Of a stretch of DNA of 64,000 bases, positions 8,407 to 17,994 are shown piece after piece. The notes beneath the pieces were generated by a model that ran no database searches, was not told the origin of the DNA, and saw nothing but the letters and a program-made list of their open reading frames with translations. A program made the position numbers and the translations under genes. The stretch covers positions 124,001 through 188,000 of the forward strand of contig JAJFJZ010000008.1 in assembly GCA_021773565.1 (NCBI GenBank), written 5' to 3'. The DNA comes from Gammaproteobacteria bacterium. Its GTDB lineage: Bacteria > Pseudomonadota > Gammaproteobacteria > Pseudomonadales > Azotimanducaceae. Position 1 is the first letter of the stretch. Each line of letters starts with the position of its first letter.

Positions 8407-9504
8407 TCAAAGCCGCCCAAGTTTCAATTCCAGCGCCCCGCGAGATAAACTCAGCCGCAGTAAATCGCTCGGCCCTTCCGCAATACGAAGTGCCCGGATA
8501 CGTCGATACAATATGGCCAAGGGGTGTGACTCTACTAAAGCTTTGCCTCCTACCAGCTGAATAGCACTGTCCAGTACAACAGCCAGAGTTTCTGTGGTGA
8601 ATACCTTGGCTGCGATAACCTCATTCATCACGTTCTCCCCGCTGTCTGCAAGGCGGGCAGTTCTGTATAGCACGCTACGGGCGGCATAGGTGTTGATGCG
8701 CATATCTGCATAGCGCAAACGCACACCTTCTCGTTGTCCAAGACTTTTTCCCGACGCGTGTGGTGCTTGTATGTGCACTTCTACAAAACTACAAATCCAG
8801 CGCATTAACCCCACGGCTTCAGCTGCAAAGGCGAGTCGGGTATCCCCTATTTGTTTCATGGCGCGAGGCAAACCCTTACCCGCAGTTCCAAGCAGGTTGG
8901 CTTTTGGTACCCGCACATCTTTAAAACTCATCTCAGCATGATGACTGCCATCCAGCGACTGAAAAACCTTGTCAATAGTTACGCCCGGCGAACCGGTCTC
9001 AATAATCAGCATGGAATTTCCATCTGGCAGAACTTCCAGATAGGTATTGATAAAGTCTGCGTCAGCGCCTCCGGTAACGTAGGATTTGTTGCCGTTGACA
9101 ATATAGTGGTCACCTTGCGAAGCGGCGCTAGTGGGGTGTGGCGCATTGGCAGGTTCCGTAAATGCAAAAGCGCTACGTAGTTCTCCGTTGAGCATGGGAA
9201 TCAGAAAGGAAGATTCCACGTGTGCATTACAATCTGACAATACGCCTGGACCGGCACCAAAAACCCAATGACTAAATGGCGCGTTTGCTGCAGCCAATGC
9301 CTCCCTTACAACGCTTAGCACCTGGTTATTTGCTGCAAGCCCACCATATTTTTCTGGTTGGGTGAGCGTATATAGACCGGCCTTTTTTGAGGCTGCTATA
9401 ACCGCGTCACGCGCAGGTCGGTCTTTTTTCGCCATCAGAGTATCAATAAATTCTGTTGTAGCGTTCAGGTACTTTTGTTGCTCCTGGTTTAGTTGTTCCG
9501 GCAT
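8407..9504 (-). CDS. Acyl-CoA dehydrogenase family protein
   Basis: 365 residues. Domain order is normal: N-terminal helical domain, middle beta domain with FAFTEPANAPHP and NGNKSYVTGG, and C-terminal helical domain ending in RIRALRIAEGPSDLLRL, where the Glu sits in the position used as catalytic base. These FAD enzymes introduce the 2,3-double bond into acyl-CoA thioesters. The nearest neighbour is the wHTH-TM protein gene 24 bases upstream on the same strand. Chain-length specificity cannot be read from the sequence. Confidence 0.88.
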   Translation of the reverse strand: MPEQLNQEQQKYLNATTEFIDTLMAKKDRPARDAVIAASKKAGLYTLTQPEKYGGLAANNQVLSVVREALAAANAPFSHWVFGAGPGVLSDCNAHVESSFLIPMLNGELRSAFAFTEPANAPHPTSAASQGDHYIVNGNKSYVTGGADADFINTYLEVLPDGNSMLIIETGSPGVTIDKVFQSLDGSHHAEMSFKDVRVPKANLLGTAGKGLPRAMKQIGDTRLAFAAEAVGLMRWICSFVEVHIQAPHASGKSLGQREGVRLRYADMRINTYAARSVLYRTARLADSGENVMNEVIAAKVFTTETLAVVLDSAIQLVGGKALVESHPLAILYRRIRALRIAEGPSDLLRLSLSRGALELKLGRL

Positions 9505-9528
9505 TGCTGTGATCTCTGAAGAATTAGT

Positions 9529-9906
9529 CTAGGGTGCGATTGAATCGTAAGGAAAAGTCATTATCAGCCCCATCGTAAATACACTCAGGATAATGAGTGC
9601 CAGAGAGTACAGGGTTACGGTTTCACGTTTTGCTGCGGACTGAATCATTTTTTCCACAGCTTCTTTCGACTGGGCGGCGGTAGAACTGGTGAGTCGATAG
9701 CGCGTGATACCGTCCTTGCGTTTGGGAAGCCGCACAAACAATTCGTTGGTATTGTCCAGGCGAAGAATCACTTCCGGAAAACTCAGTCCGGTATATTTGG
9801 AAATTTGAATTGGGTGCAATCCCACACCAGGATGTTCTATAAAACAGTTGTAGAGGGTGAGCAGCCGTTTGGTTTTTCCCCTGAAACGAAATGAGAAGCC
9901 AAGCAT
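9529..9906 (-). CDS. Winged-helix-like protein with C-terminal membrane segment (hypothetical)
   Basis: 125 residues. Residues ~15-72 look like a winged helix-turn-helix (LLTLYNCFIEHPGVGLHP, QISKYTGLSFPEVILRL, then an FVRLPKRKDGITRYRL wing), and residues ~98-117 form one membrane helix (YSLALIILSVFTMGLIM). This would be a membrane-tethered DNA-binding or protein-interaction module. It precedes the acyl-CoA dehydrogenase gene by 24 bases. I do not recognise a named family. Confidence 0.55.
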   Translation of the reverse strand: MLGFSFRFRGKTKRLLTLYNCFIEHPGVGLHPIQISKYTGLSFPEVILRLDNTNELFVRLPKRKDGITRYRLTSSTAAQSKEAVEKMIQSAAKRETVTLYSLALIILSVFTMGLIMTFPYDSIAP

Positions 9907-9970
9907 AGTGAGTCCCGCTGTTTGATTTGGGTAATATGATCACCCATGTTTGGATAGAGTTCCAGAGTAG

Positions 9971-10936
9971 TTAATCCGGTTTGCTGGCTATTATGACGGC
10001 GCGTACCGGGGCCGGGTGCCCCTCAATGGTTAATTCCGAATTGCCAGGATCCAGACATTCCTGCAGTGACTCGAAATGCATCCATTTTGTCGTACGCTGT
10101 TCATCAAATGATGTAGTGGTCACATCTACCACTCTGCAACATTGAAAGCCACTGAGTTGCAACCATTCACAAGCTATTTTGCTAGTGGGCACTTGCCAGA
10201 CATTGCGCATGCGAGCATACCTTGCGGGCGGGGCTAAGGCCTGATTCCATGAATCCGGCATCACCAGGGTTTCCAGAATTACCTCACCACCGGGTTTCAA
10301 ATGTGCAAACAGTCGACGCAGGTGATCCAGCGGATCCCGGCAATGGTAAATAACTCCCATGGAGAATACCGTGTCAAACTCTTCCCGACCGGCAGGTACA
10401 TCTTCCAGGCGCAGGGGTAACACGTAATTATTGGCCCCTTGTGCGTACCTGGAGATTGCCTGGTGTTGCATTGCAAACACCAGAGTTGGGTCTATTCCAA
10501 CAACGCGACGCGCACCTTGCTGCAACATACGCCAGCCGTAATAGCCATTGCCACAACCAACGTCCAGAATATTCCGATCCCGCAATGGGCCCAGGTGTTT
10601 GTGGATACGTTGCCATTTCCAGTCTGAGCGCCACTCGGTATTTATATGCAAACCAAACAGGTTGAATGGGCCTTTACGCCATGGATGTAATCCTAGCAGT
10701 GCGTTTTCCAGCTGATTGTGATCGTCTATGGAGATAGGGTGCTGCCCACCAATATTCCCGTTTTCATCGAAGCCGGTTGAGGGCAGGTCCGGTAAGGCAT
10801 TTAGAGCATCCAGCCAAACTGGAAGGTCTCCGTGTTTTTGAAAAACTTCGAATCCGGTATCCAGCGAACACCAGTGTGGAATAAAGTTTAGTACCGGGTG
10901 CCATTGGCTCGCCGCAAGACTGGACAGGGTGATCAT
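9971..10936 (-). CDS. cmoB: tRNA U34 carboxymethyltransferase CmoB
   Basis: 321 residues, the normal CmoB length. The SAM-type motif DVGCGNGYYGWRM and the CmoB-typical WHPVLNFIPHW at the N-terminus and WRKGPFNLFG are present. CmoB transfers the carboxymethyl group from carboxy-S-adenosylmethionine to 5-hydroxyuridine at wobble position 34 of tRNAs, giving cmo5U. The start codon overlaps the cmoA stop by four bases, so the two are translated as a coupled pair. Confidence 0.95.
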   Translation of the reverse strand: MITLSSLAASQWHPVLNFIPHWCSLDTGFEVFQKHGDLPVWLDALNALPDLPSTGFDENGNIGGQHPISIDDHNQLENALLGLHPWRKGPFNLFGLHINTEWRSDWKWQRIHKHLGPLRDRNILDVGCGNGYYGWRMLQQGARRVVGIDPTLVFAMQHQAISRYAQGANNYVLPLRLEDVPAGREEFDTVFSMGVIYHCRDPLDHLRRLFAHLKPGGEVILETLVMPDSWNQALAPPARYARMRNVWQVPTSKIACEWLQLSGFQCCRVVDVTTTSFDEQRTTKWMHFESLQECLDPGNSELTIEGHPAPVRAVIIASKPD

Positions 10937-11646
10937 TTAAAAGCGAGTAAGGAGGCCCAGTTCAGGCAACGGAACCAGAGCTGTATGGTGGTAAATCCGG
11001 CCTGTTGTAATCGTTGACGATGCGCTTCCAGGCTGTCAGTTATCATTACCTTTTCCAGTGCAGAGCGCTTCTGGCTCACTTCCAGGTCACTGTACCCGTT
11101 AGCCAACTTATATTGTTTATGGATTGATTCGAAGTTGCTTTCTCCACCGTCAGCAGCACTCTGAATTTTTTCGGATATTAGTAAAAGTCCACCAGGCTTA
11201 AGGCAGGCGTAAATCTTTTTGACCAGTGCTGCACGTTCATCAGGGGGAATAAACTGGAGTGTGAAATTCATGGCTACAGCCTGCGCTGGTAACAATTGTT
11301 TTGCGCGTATATCGCCCTGCTGGAATTCCACACCCGGATGGTCAAGCAATTTACGCGCCTTGTTTAACATGGCTTCTGAATTGTCTACACCAATAATTCG
11401 GCAACGCTTCGCGTCCAGACGCTGGGCTATAGCAAGAGTAGTAGCGCCCAGGGAACAACCCAGATCGTAACACAGGTCACCGTCCTGCAGATGGTTGGCA
11501 AGTATCAATCCGCTCACCGGTATGATGGTGTCGTAACCGGGGATAGAGCGTCTGATCATATCAGGAAATACGTCGACCACCCTTTGGTCGAAGGCAAAGT
11601 CGACGATCTGCTGGGGATCGCGAAATAGTGAGTCACGTTCTTTCAT
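10933..11646 (-). CDS. cmoA: Carboxy-S-adenosyl-L-methionine synthase CmoA
   Basis: 237 residues. The CmoA hallmarks are visible: F..DQRVVDVFPDMIRRSIPGYDTII at the N-terminus, DLGCSLGATTLAIAQ for the cofactor site, and NFTLQFIP. It converts SAM and prephenate to carboxy-SAM, the donor used by CmoB encoded directly downstream (ATGA overlap at 10933-10936). It is divergent from ppk1, with 63 bases between the two starts that must hold both promoters. Confidence 0.95.
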   Translation of the reverse strand: MKERDSLFRDPQQIVDFAFDQRVVDVFPDMIRRSIPGYDTIIPVSGLILANHLQDGDLCYDLGCSLGATTLAIAQRLDAKRCRIIGVDNSEAMLNKARKLLDHPGVEFQQGDIRAKQLLPAQAVAMNFTLQFIPPDERAALVKKIYACLKPGGLLLISEKIQSAADGGESNFESIHKQYKLANGYSDLEVSQKRSALEKVMITDSLEAHRQRLQQAGFTTIQLWFRCLNWASLLAFK

Positions 11647-11709
11647 ATCAATCTTAAAAAGTTACCAGCTCGTGCTAAAATCAGCGTCCGTAAAGGATCA
11701 GACACAATA

Positions 11710-13803
11710 ATGGAAAAACAGCAGCAAGCAAGTAAAGAAGTAGATTTATCGAGCCCGGAATATTACAACAACCGGGAATTGTCTTTGCTGGAGTTTAATC
11801 ATCGGGTGCTGGATCAGGCCAAAGATGAAAATGTGCCACTACTGGAGCGATTGCGTTATCTGTGTATAGCGGGTATGAACCTTGATGAGTTTTTTGAAGT
11901 GCGGGTTGCCGGGCTAAAACAACAGGAAGCCTATGGCTCTACTCAACGGGGTCCGGACAACTTGTCACCGACAGAGCAATTGGGTCACATAGCGTTTCGC
12001 GCCAATGAACTGGTAAAGGAACAATACCGCGTACTGAATGAAATATTATTACCCCATCTGGATATTCAGGGCGTTCGGTTTCTACCTCGCAGTGAGTGGA
12101 ATGAGCCACAAACGAGGTGGCTCAGACAATTTTTCAAGCGCGAACTGGCTCCCATTATAAGCCCGATTGGGCTGGATCCGTCTCACCCTTTTCCCAACGT
12201 ACTGAACAAGGGGCTCAATTTTATAGCAACCCTGAAGGGTAAGGATGTGTTTGGACGTAATACCGGTAAAGCCATTATTCAAGCACCACGGTCATTGCCA
12301 AGAGTGATTCGGTTGCCTGACAAATATGCTCGAGGGGAGAATGATTTTGTGTATTTGTCTTCAATAATTCATGCAAACATTTCTGAATTATTTTCCGGTA
12401 TGAAAGTAAGCGGTTGTTATCAGTTTCGTGTAACGCGTAACAGTAACCTGTTCGTTGACGATGAAGAAATTGATGACTTGCTGCGGGCTTTGGAGGGGGA
12501 ATTACCTTCTCGTCTTTTTGGTGAGGTGGTGCGGCTTGAACTTTCCGACGATTGTCCGGAAGAACTGGAAAAGTTTCTCAGTGGGCAGTTTAAACTTACG
12601 GATCAGGATGTGTATCGCTGTGCCGGACCAGTCAATTTGAACCGCCTTGCTACCATCCCGGATATCGTAAACCGACCAGAGCTAAAATTTCCGGGCTTTA
12701 CACCGGCCATGCCAAAAAGTATTCGCAAACATGCAAATATTTTTGAGGCCATAAAGAGCGGCGACATATTGATGCACCATCCATTTGAGTCGTTTGCACC
12801 GGTTGTAGAGTTTCTCAACCAGGCTGCGGCAGATTCGGAAGTGTTGTCAATTCGCCAAACCTTGTACAGAACCGGCCTGGATTCAGCAATCGTTCAAGCA
12901 CTCGTTCAGGCAGCCGAGGTTGGCAAGGAAGTATTGGTGGTGATTGAGTTGCGGGCAAGATTTGATGAAGAAGCCAATATTGAGCTTGCGAACGCGCTTC
13001 AGTCTGCAGGTGTACAGGTTGTCTATGGTGTCGTAGGGCACAAGACACATGCCAAGATGAGTATGGTAATTCGGCGCGAGGGCCGTAAGCTGCAGCGTTT
13101 TGTTCATCTAGGCACCGGTAATTACCATGCCCGAACAGCGCGTCTATATACTGATTTTGGACTATTTACCTGTGACGCCGATATTGGTGAGGACATTCAA
13201 AAAGTGTTTCAGCAGCTAACCACTATGGGCCGTGAAGGCAAGCTCAAAAAAATTCTGCAATCGCCATTTACGCTGCATAAAGCCATTCTGGAAATGATTG
13301 AAGTGGAAATAGATAACGCAGAAGAAGGAAATCCTGCGAAAATTATGGCCAAAATGAACTCATTGAACGAGCCAGGCATCATCAAGGCCCTGTATCGTGC
13401 TTCTCGGGCTGGTGTCAAAGTCGATTTGATTGTGCGGGGGCACTGCAGCCTTCGGCCAGGTATTGTTGGGGTTTCCGAAAATATTCGCGTACGTTCTATT
13501 GTCGGGCGTTTTCTTGAACACACACGGGTGTTCTATTTTGAAGCCCTGGGTGAACAAAAAGTGTATCTCTCCAGTGCGGACTGGATGCACCGGAATTTTT
13601 TTGATCGCGTGGAAACCTGCTTCCCGATTACCGATGCAAAATTGAAGGCACGGGTTATACGGGAGGGTTTTGATGTTTATCTTGCGGACAATTTTCAAGC
13701 ATGGATATTGCAGGCCAATGGAACCTATCTGCGGGAGATACCGGGAGATACGCGACGCTTCTGCGCGCAGAAGGAATTGCTGGATAACCTGACTGATTTT
13801 TAG
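11710..13803 (+). CDS. ppk1: Polyphosphate kinase 1
   Basis: 697 residues, normal for PPK1. The N-domain starts YYNNRELSLLEFNHRVL; the head domain and two phospholipase-D-like C-domains follow. The autophosphorylated His lies in VVGHKTHAKM (around residues 443-447) and the second conserved His in VRGHCSLRPG (around 577). PPK1 polymerises the gamma phosphate of ATP into polyphosphate. Its stop overlaps by four bases with that of ppx on the other strand, so the synthesis and degradation genes are convergent rather than co-transcribed. Confidence 0.96.
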   Translation: MEKQQQASKEVDLSSPEYYNNRELSLLEFNHRVLDQAKDENVPLLERLRYLCIAGMNLDEFFEVRVAGLKQQEAYGSTQRGPDNLSPTEQLGHIAFRANELVKEQYRVLNEILLPHLDIQGVRFLPRSEWNEPQTRWLRQFFKRELAPIISPIGLDPSHPFPNVLNKGLNFIATLKGKDVFGRNTGKAIIQAPRSLPRVIRLPDKYARGENDFVYLSSIIHANISELFSGMKVSGCYQFRVTRNSNLFVDDEEIDDLLRALEGELPSRLFGEVVRLELSDDCPEELEKFLSGQFKLTDQDVYRCAGPVNLNRLATIPDIVNRPELKFPGFTPAMPKSIRKHANIFEAIKSGDILMHHPFESFAPVVEFLNQAAADSEVLSIRQTLYRTGLDSAIVQALVQAAEVGKEVLVVIELRARFDEEANIELANALQSAGVQVVYGVVGHKTHAKMSMVIRREGRKLQRFVHLGTGNYHARTARLYTDFGLFTCDADIGEDIQKVFQQLTTMGREGKLKKILQSPFTLHKAILEMIEVEIDNAEEGNPAKIMAKMNSLNEPGIIKALYRASRAGVKVDLIVRGHCSLRPGIVGVSENIRVRSIVGRFLEHTRVFYFEALGEQKVYLSSADWMHRNFFDRVETCFPITDAKLKARVIREGFDVYLADNFQAWILQANGTYLREIPGDTRRFCAQKELLDNLTDF

Positions 13804-15350
13804 GTTTGAGTCGGTGCCTGGTTTAGTTTTATCTCAAATGGAATCTCCGCAAGGAACAGTGTCTCCTGTTCCAGATCCAGCAAGGTAAGCGGGTGAGCAG
13901 CATACCAGCGTTTTGGAAATTTTAATCTGAGAGCATCATCACTGCACTGCACTTTTGGTAACGCAATATGTGCAGTGCTACGATCCCGATGCAGTATTAT
14001 GGCCAGTCTTAACAGAATGGACAGTCGTATCAACACAGTTTTTTGTTTCTGTGGCAACTCGTCAAATAGCTGGGGATCGAATTTTCTGCGATGGCAACGT
14101 ATCAGTAGAGACAATTGTTTTTGATCCTGATCCGAGAATCCCGGTATGTCCATATTGGAAGTGAGGTACTCTCCGTGTTTATGATATTGTCGATGCGAAA
14201 TGTTCATACCGATTTCATGGAGTGTGGCAGCCCAGGATAATAGTTGGCGGTTTCTCGAGCTGTTAAGGCTCCAGGTTTTATCGGTTTGCTGTAATAGCTG
14301 GAACACTGTATTGGTGACAATTTCCACCTGATCTGCGTCAATCTGAAATCGTTCCGCCAGATCCTGTACGCTGGTATTACGAATATCGTCGGCTTTGTGT
14401 CTACCAATGAGATCGTATAGTAGTCCTTCCCTTAGAGCGCCGGACGAGACCTCCATGGAGTCAATGGTAAAACGTTCAAATATAGCACTTAGAATTGCTA
14501 CTCCACCGGGGAAAACCAGTGCCCGTTCTTCCTGCAATCCTTTGAGCCTGTTTTCGGAATGACACAGGGCATTTTTTAATTCCTCGAGGGCATAGCGGGT
14601 AATGCCTTTTTTGCTCCAGCCCTGTTGATTTATTACTTCCTGTACGGCGAGTATGGTTCCGGATGCCCCTACTGCACTGTCCCAATTGGCGCGTTTATAG
14701 TGTTTGCTGACCGACTCCAGATGTTGTAATGCATCCAGTTCTGCCTTTTTAATTCGGGAGCCGGTGATTTTTCCATCAGGAAAATACCGCTGTGACATGC
14801 TCACACAGCCCATGTACAGACTTTCAAGATGTTTAGGTCGAAAATTTTCCCCGATTATCAACTCGGTGCTACCACCGCCAATATCTACCACCAATCTCTT
14901 TTCAGTGGAATTCTCGAGTGAGTGAGCGACGCCTAAAAACAGCAGTCGTGCCTCCTCACGGCCCGGAATGATATCAATTCGATGCCCGAGCGTTTCTTCG
15001 GCTTGTTCAAAGAATCCGTTTTTCCTGTTAATTTGTCTAAAGGTATTTGTGCCTACCACTCGAACCGACTCGGTGGGAAATTCACGCAGTCGTTGTCCAA
15101 TTCTGTCCAATGACTCCAGAGCAAGACGGGCAACCTTTTTGTTCAGATTACCATTCTTGTCCAGACCAGAGGCAAGCCGTACAGTATCTTTTAATTTGTC
15201 TACTATCTGTAACTGGTTGTCACTATGTCGAGCTACGATCATATGAAAACTGTTAGATCCCAGATCAAGGGCTGCTATAAATTCGGACTCTGTCTCGGGC
15301 TCTTTTGCTGGAAGGCTCTGAATTTCGGCTTTTGAAGAACTACTGCTCAT
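13800..15350 (-). CDS. ppx: Exopolyphosphatase (Ppx/GppA family)
   Basis: 516 residues. ASKHA-fold phosphate-binding motifs are seen: ALDLGSNSFHMIVAR near residue 28 and DIGGGSTELIIG, followed by the C-terminal HD-like helical region (AATLHEIGMNISHRQYHKHGEYL). It removes terminal phosphates from polyphosphate or pppGpp; the pairing with ppk1 favours Ppx over GppA. It is the last gene of the LemA - M48 - ppx run (20 bases after the protease). The convergent overlap with ppk1 at 13800-13803 (TTAG) gives both genes their stop codons. Confidence 0.93.
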   Translation of the reverse strand: MSSSSSKAEIQSLPAKEPETESEFIAALDLGSNSFHMIVARHSDNQLQIVDKLKDTVRLASGLDKNGNLNKKVARLALESLDRIGQRLREFPTESVRVVGTNTFRQINRKNGFFEQAEETLGHRIDIIPGREEARLLFLGVAHSLENSTEKRLVVDIGGGSTELIIGENFRPKHLESLYMGCVSMSQRYFPDGKITGSRIKKAELDALQHLESVSKHYKRANWDSAVGASGTILAVQEVINQQGWSKKGITRYALEELKNALCHSENRLKGLQEERALVFPGGVAILSAIFERFTIDSMEVSSGALREGLLYDLIGRHKADDIRNTSVQDLAERFQIDADQVEIVTNTVFQLLQQTDKTWSLNSSRNRQLLSWAATLHEIGMNISHRQYHKHGEYLTSNMDIPGFSDQDQKQLSLLIRCHRRKFDPQLFDELPQKQKTVLIRLSILLRLAIILHRDRSTAHIALPKVQCSDDALRLKFPKRWYAAHPLTLLDLEQETLFLAEIPFEIKLNQAPTQT

Positions 15351-15370
15351 ATGCTGCCAATCACGTGTAA

Positions 15371-17335
15371 TTACCCGGGTGAATCGGCAATTGTTGATTG
15401 AGGCAGTGGTGGAAGCGGACAGTCGAGTGTCGCTGCAACACCCTGTAACAGAGCCATTTCGTCGTGGTTGATAACGCCATCTGCAAGCACAGTTGCTGTG
15501 CAGGCCTTTATCAGCCTGGGTTTTTCGAGCGGGTGCAAACGGCGTAACTCATGGAGCGCTTGATTCAGTCTGGAAAAATTAGTGTCGTGGGTATCCAGCA
15601 TGGCCAGTTGATCTGCATCACCCGAAACGTCAAGACCAGCCACCTGGAGTCCCTTTGTACAGGATTCCAGTGGATTTGAAGCGAGTCGGGCCAGGGCAGC
15701 TATCAGTTCCAGTACATCCAGGCTTACTTGTTCAAGTTTATTGTGTTTGGTCCTGATGCGCTTGATTCGTTCGTAATGACCTACCAGATCTTTAACCAGA
15801 ATACGATGGAGTACCCATTCAAATAGCTGAATACGATCATCGAGCTTGATCAGATCAACAACAATTCCCATGAAATTTTTATACTGTATGAAGGACAGGG
15901 ATTTCAATGCGGGCATGGAAGCGGCTAATAAAACCAGTCGCTGTTCCTGACTTATGTGATCAGAAGACCTGGACAACTGTTGTGCATATTCTGGTACGCC
16001 AGAGTCTGCTCGTTCGAGCAGTAGGAGCCATTGCTTGTCCTGGATATCCGGGTCCTGATCCAATAGTAATACATACACCAGAGCACGTGCTCCCCAGATA
16101 TCATGCGCAGCCTGCATCCAGATGGTATTGGAGGAGTTGATAAGCTGTCGTGCTGTCAGCAAATTTTCTGCTGTCGGGTTGCCAACAGTATCCTGTAGGC
16201 CATCAATCTCCAGTGCACTTGCTTTCGGGTGGCCGGGTGTCGATGCACTAAAGTTGGACTGCGCTTCGCCGGAAACTGCGAAATAATTTTCCGCCTGGCC
16301 TGCAGTCAGTTTTTCCGAATCTGGAAATTCACCCTGCCAATGTGGATCGATTGCCTTGATGCGACTGTCCAGCGGTGGATGTGTAGCCATCATACCGTTC
16401 AAAAACAGGTTTACGGCTTGTCCAAAAAACATATGGCTACTTTCTTCGACATTTAATTTGCTGAAAGTAGATCCCGATACGGCTCCGCCTATTTTTTGAA
16501 GCGCGTGTGATAAACCGTCAGGGTTTCGTGTGAACTGCACCGAGGCAGAGTCCGCCAGAAATTCTCTTTGCCTGCTTACCGCAGCCTTGATTAAATTACC
16601 GAAAAACGTTCCTGCATAACCGATTACCAATAGGCCTACTGCCAATATGAGTAAGGGTGCCCCCCCGTCTTTTGAACGACGACTGAAAAGACGACCCCGA
16701 AACAGGCCCTGGCCGATCAGGCCGATGAACAAAATACCATGCAGGATTGCGATAAGGCGCAAATTTATTCCGGTATCCCCGTTTAGTATGTGACTGAATT
16801 CGTGTCCGATCACTCCCTGTAATTCCTCCCGGTTTAACAGGTCCAAAGTACCCTGGGTTACTCCAATAACAGCATCTCCCGGGGCCAAACCCGCAGCAAA
16901 AGCGTTAATTGCGGGGTCATTCAACAGATACACGGGTGGTACGGGTAGCCCCGAGGCAATGGCCATTTCCTGAACTATATTCTGTAATCTACGTTGTTTT
17001 GGATCTGGTGAATTCGGATCAAGGGGAATGCCACCCAGCGCTTCGGCTACTGCCCTGCCGCCACCGCGAACCTGCATGAATTTGTACAAGGTCGCAGCAC
17101 CTATTACGGCAATAACCGCCAGGCCAGTCAGCACCCATTGTTCAAGCGGGATGCTGGTAAGCCCGATATTTTGTAGCGAAGAAGCTTCCGGGTTGAGATT
17201 AGTGCCCGTAAAGCCCAATGTCAGCATGAGAAGAATGTTAGTAAGGACGATTAGCCCCAATACTGCTGCACAAAACAAAACCACGAGCTGTCCCGTTTTG
17301 CGCTTTGCCGTATCCTGGGCCTGATAAAAATCCAT
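15371..17335 (-). CDS. M48-family membrane metalloprotease with C-terminal TerB-like region
   Basis: 654 residues, much longer than HtpX (~290). Two N-terminal membrane helices (about 16-42 and 60-78) are followed by the peptidase core with H178EFSH182 zinc motif (GVIGHEFSHILNGD), two further helices, and REFLADSASVQFTRNPDGL with the third zinc ligand. The C-terminal ~250 residues are helical, and the last part (ACTATVLADGVINHDEMALLQGVAATLDCP) resembles TerB-type domains. It is 25 bases downstream of lemA; LemA plus M48 protease is a recurring pair in proteobacteria, implying a shared envelope function. The active site probably faces the cytoplasm. Confidence 0.88.
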   Translation of the reverse strand: MDFYQAQDTAKRKTGQLVVLFCAAVLGLIVLTNILLMLTLGFTGTNLNPEASSLQNIGLTSIPLEQWVLTGLAVIAVIGAATLYKFMQVRGGGRAVAEALGGIPLDPNSPDPKQRRLQNIVQEMAIASGLPVPPVYLLNDPAINAFAAGLAPGDAVIGVTQGTLDLLNREELQGVIGHEFSHILNGDTGINLRLIAILHGILFIGLIGQGLFRGRLFSRRSKDGGAPLLILAVGLLVIGYAGTFFGNLIKAAVSRQREFLADSASVQFTRNPDGLSHALQKIGGAVSGSTFSKLNVEESSHMFFGQAVNLFLNGMMATHPPLDSRIKAIDPHWQGEFPDSEKLTAGQAENYFAVSGEAQSNFSASTPGHPKASALEIDGLQDTVGNPTAENLLTARQLINSSNTIWMQAAHDIWGARALVYVLLLDQDPDIQDKQWLLLLERADSGVPEYAQQLSRSSDHISQEQRLVLLAASMPALKSLSFIQYKNFMGIVVDLIKLDDRIQLFEWVLHRILVKDLVGHYERIKRIRTKHNKLEQVSLDVLELIAALARLASNPLESCTKGLQVAGLDVSGDADQLAMLDTHDTNFSRLNQALHELRRLHPLEKPRLIKACTATVLADGVINHDEMALLQGVAATLDCPLPPLPQSTIADSPG

Positions 17336-17360
17336 CCCTTTTAGTTACACTCTATGGTAA

Positions 17361-17954
17361 TTAGAAAGATACTTTTGGGGCTTCCTGGATAGCTGCGCTG
17401 TCTTCAAATTCGAGTAAGCTTGCGTCAGCTGAATGACCAAAGGTATTTGCCAATACTACAGGTGGAAAGGTCTGCTTGTAGGTATTGTAGGCAGTAACCT
17501 GATCGTTGAAGGCCTGACGGGCGAATGACACTTTATTTTCTGTAGTGGTCAGTTCTTCTGAAAGCTGCATCATATTCTGGTTCGCCTTTAAATCCGGGTA
17601 TGCTTCCATGACGACATTTAAACGTCCCATGGCAGAACCTAATATGCCTTCAGCGCTGGCCAGTTGGCCCATGGCTGATGCGTTTGTTGGGTCAGCTGCT
17701 GCCTTGTCAAGACCGCTCATGGCCTGGTTACGTGCTGCAATTACAGCTTCGAGCGTTTCACTCTCGTGTTTCATGTAACCCTTTGCAGTTTCGATGAGAT
17801 TAGGAATCAGGTCGTAACGGCGTTTAAGCTGAACTTCTATCTGGGAAAATGCATTTGCATACCGGTTTTTCAGTTTTACCAGGTTGTTGTAAATGCTGAC
17901 GGCCCAGAAGATGGCCACAACAATGATGACCAGAATGATGAGACTCATGTCCAT
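17361..17954 (-). CDS. lemA: LemA family protein
   Basis: 197 residues. One N-terminal membrane anchor (ILVIIVVAIFWAVSIYN) is followed by the LemA core: LKNRYANAFSQIEVQLKRRYDLIPNLIETAKGYMKHE, then long antiparallel helices. The typical C-terminal stretch FNDQVTAYNTYKQTFPPVVLA is present. LemA proteins are N-out anchored helical bundles of unclear function. The gene precedes the M48 protease gene by 25 bases and is likely in one operon with it and ppx. Confidence 0.92.
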   Translation of the reverse strand: MDMSLIILVIIVVAIFWAVSIYNNLVKLKNRYANAFSQIEVQLKRRYDLIPNLIETAKGYMKHESETLEAVIAARNQAMSGLDKAAADPTNASAMGQLASAEGILGSAMGRLNVVMEAYPDLKANQNMMQLSEELTTTENKVSFARQAFNDQVTAYNTYKQTFPPVVLANTFGHSADASLLEFEDSAAIQEAPKVSF

Positions 17955-17994
17955 ATTAGGTTTTCCTGTATTCGTTTATGGGTGCCAGAGCAAG

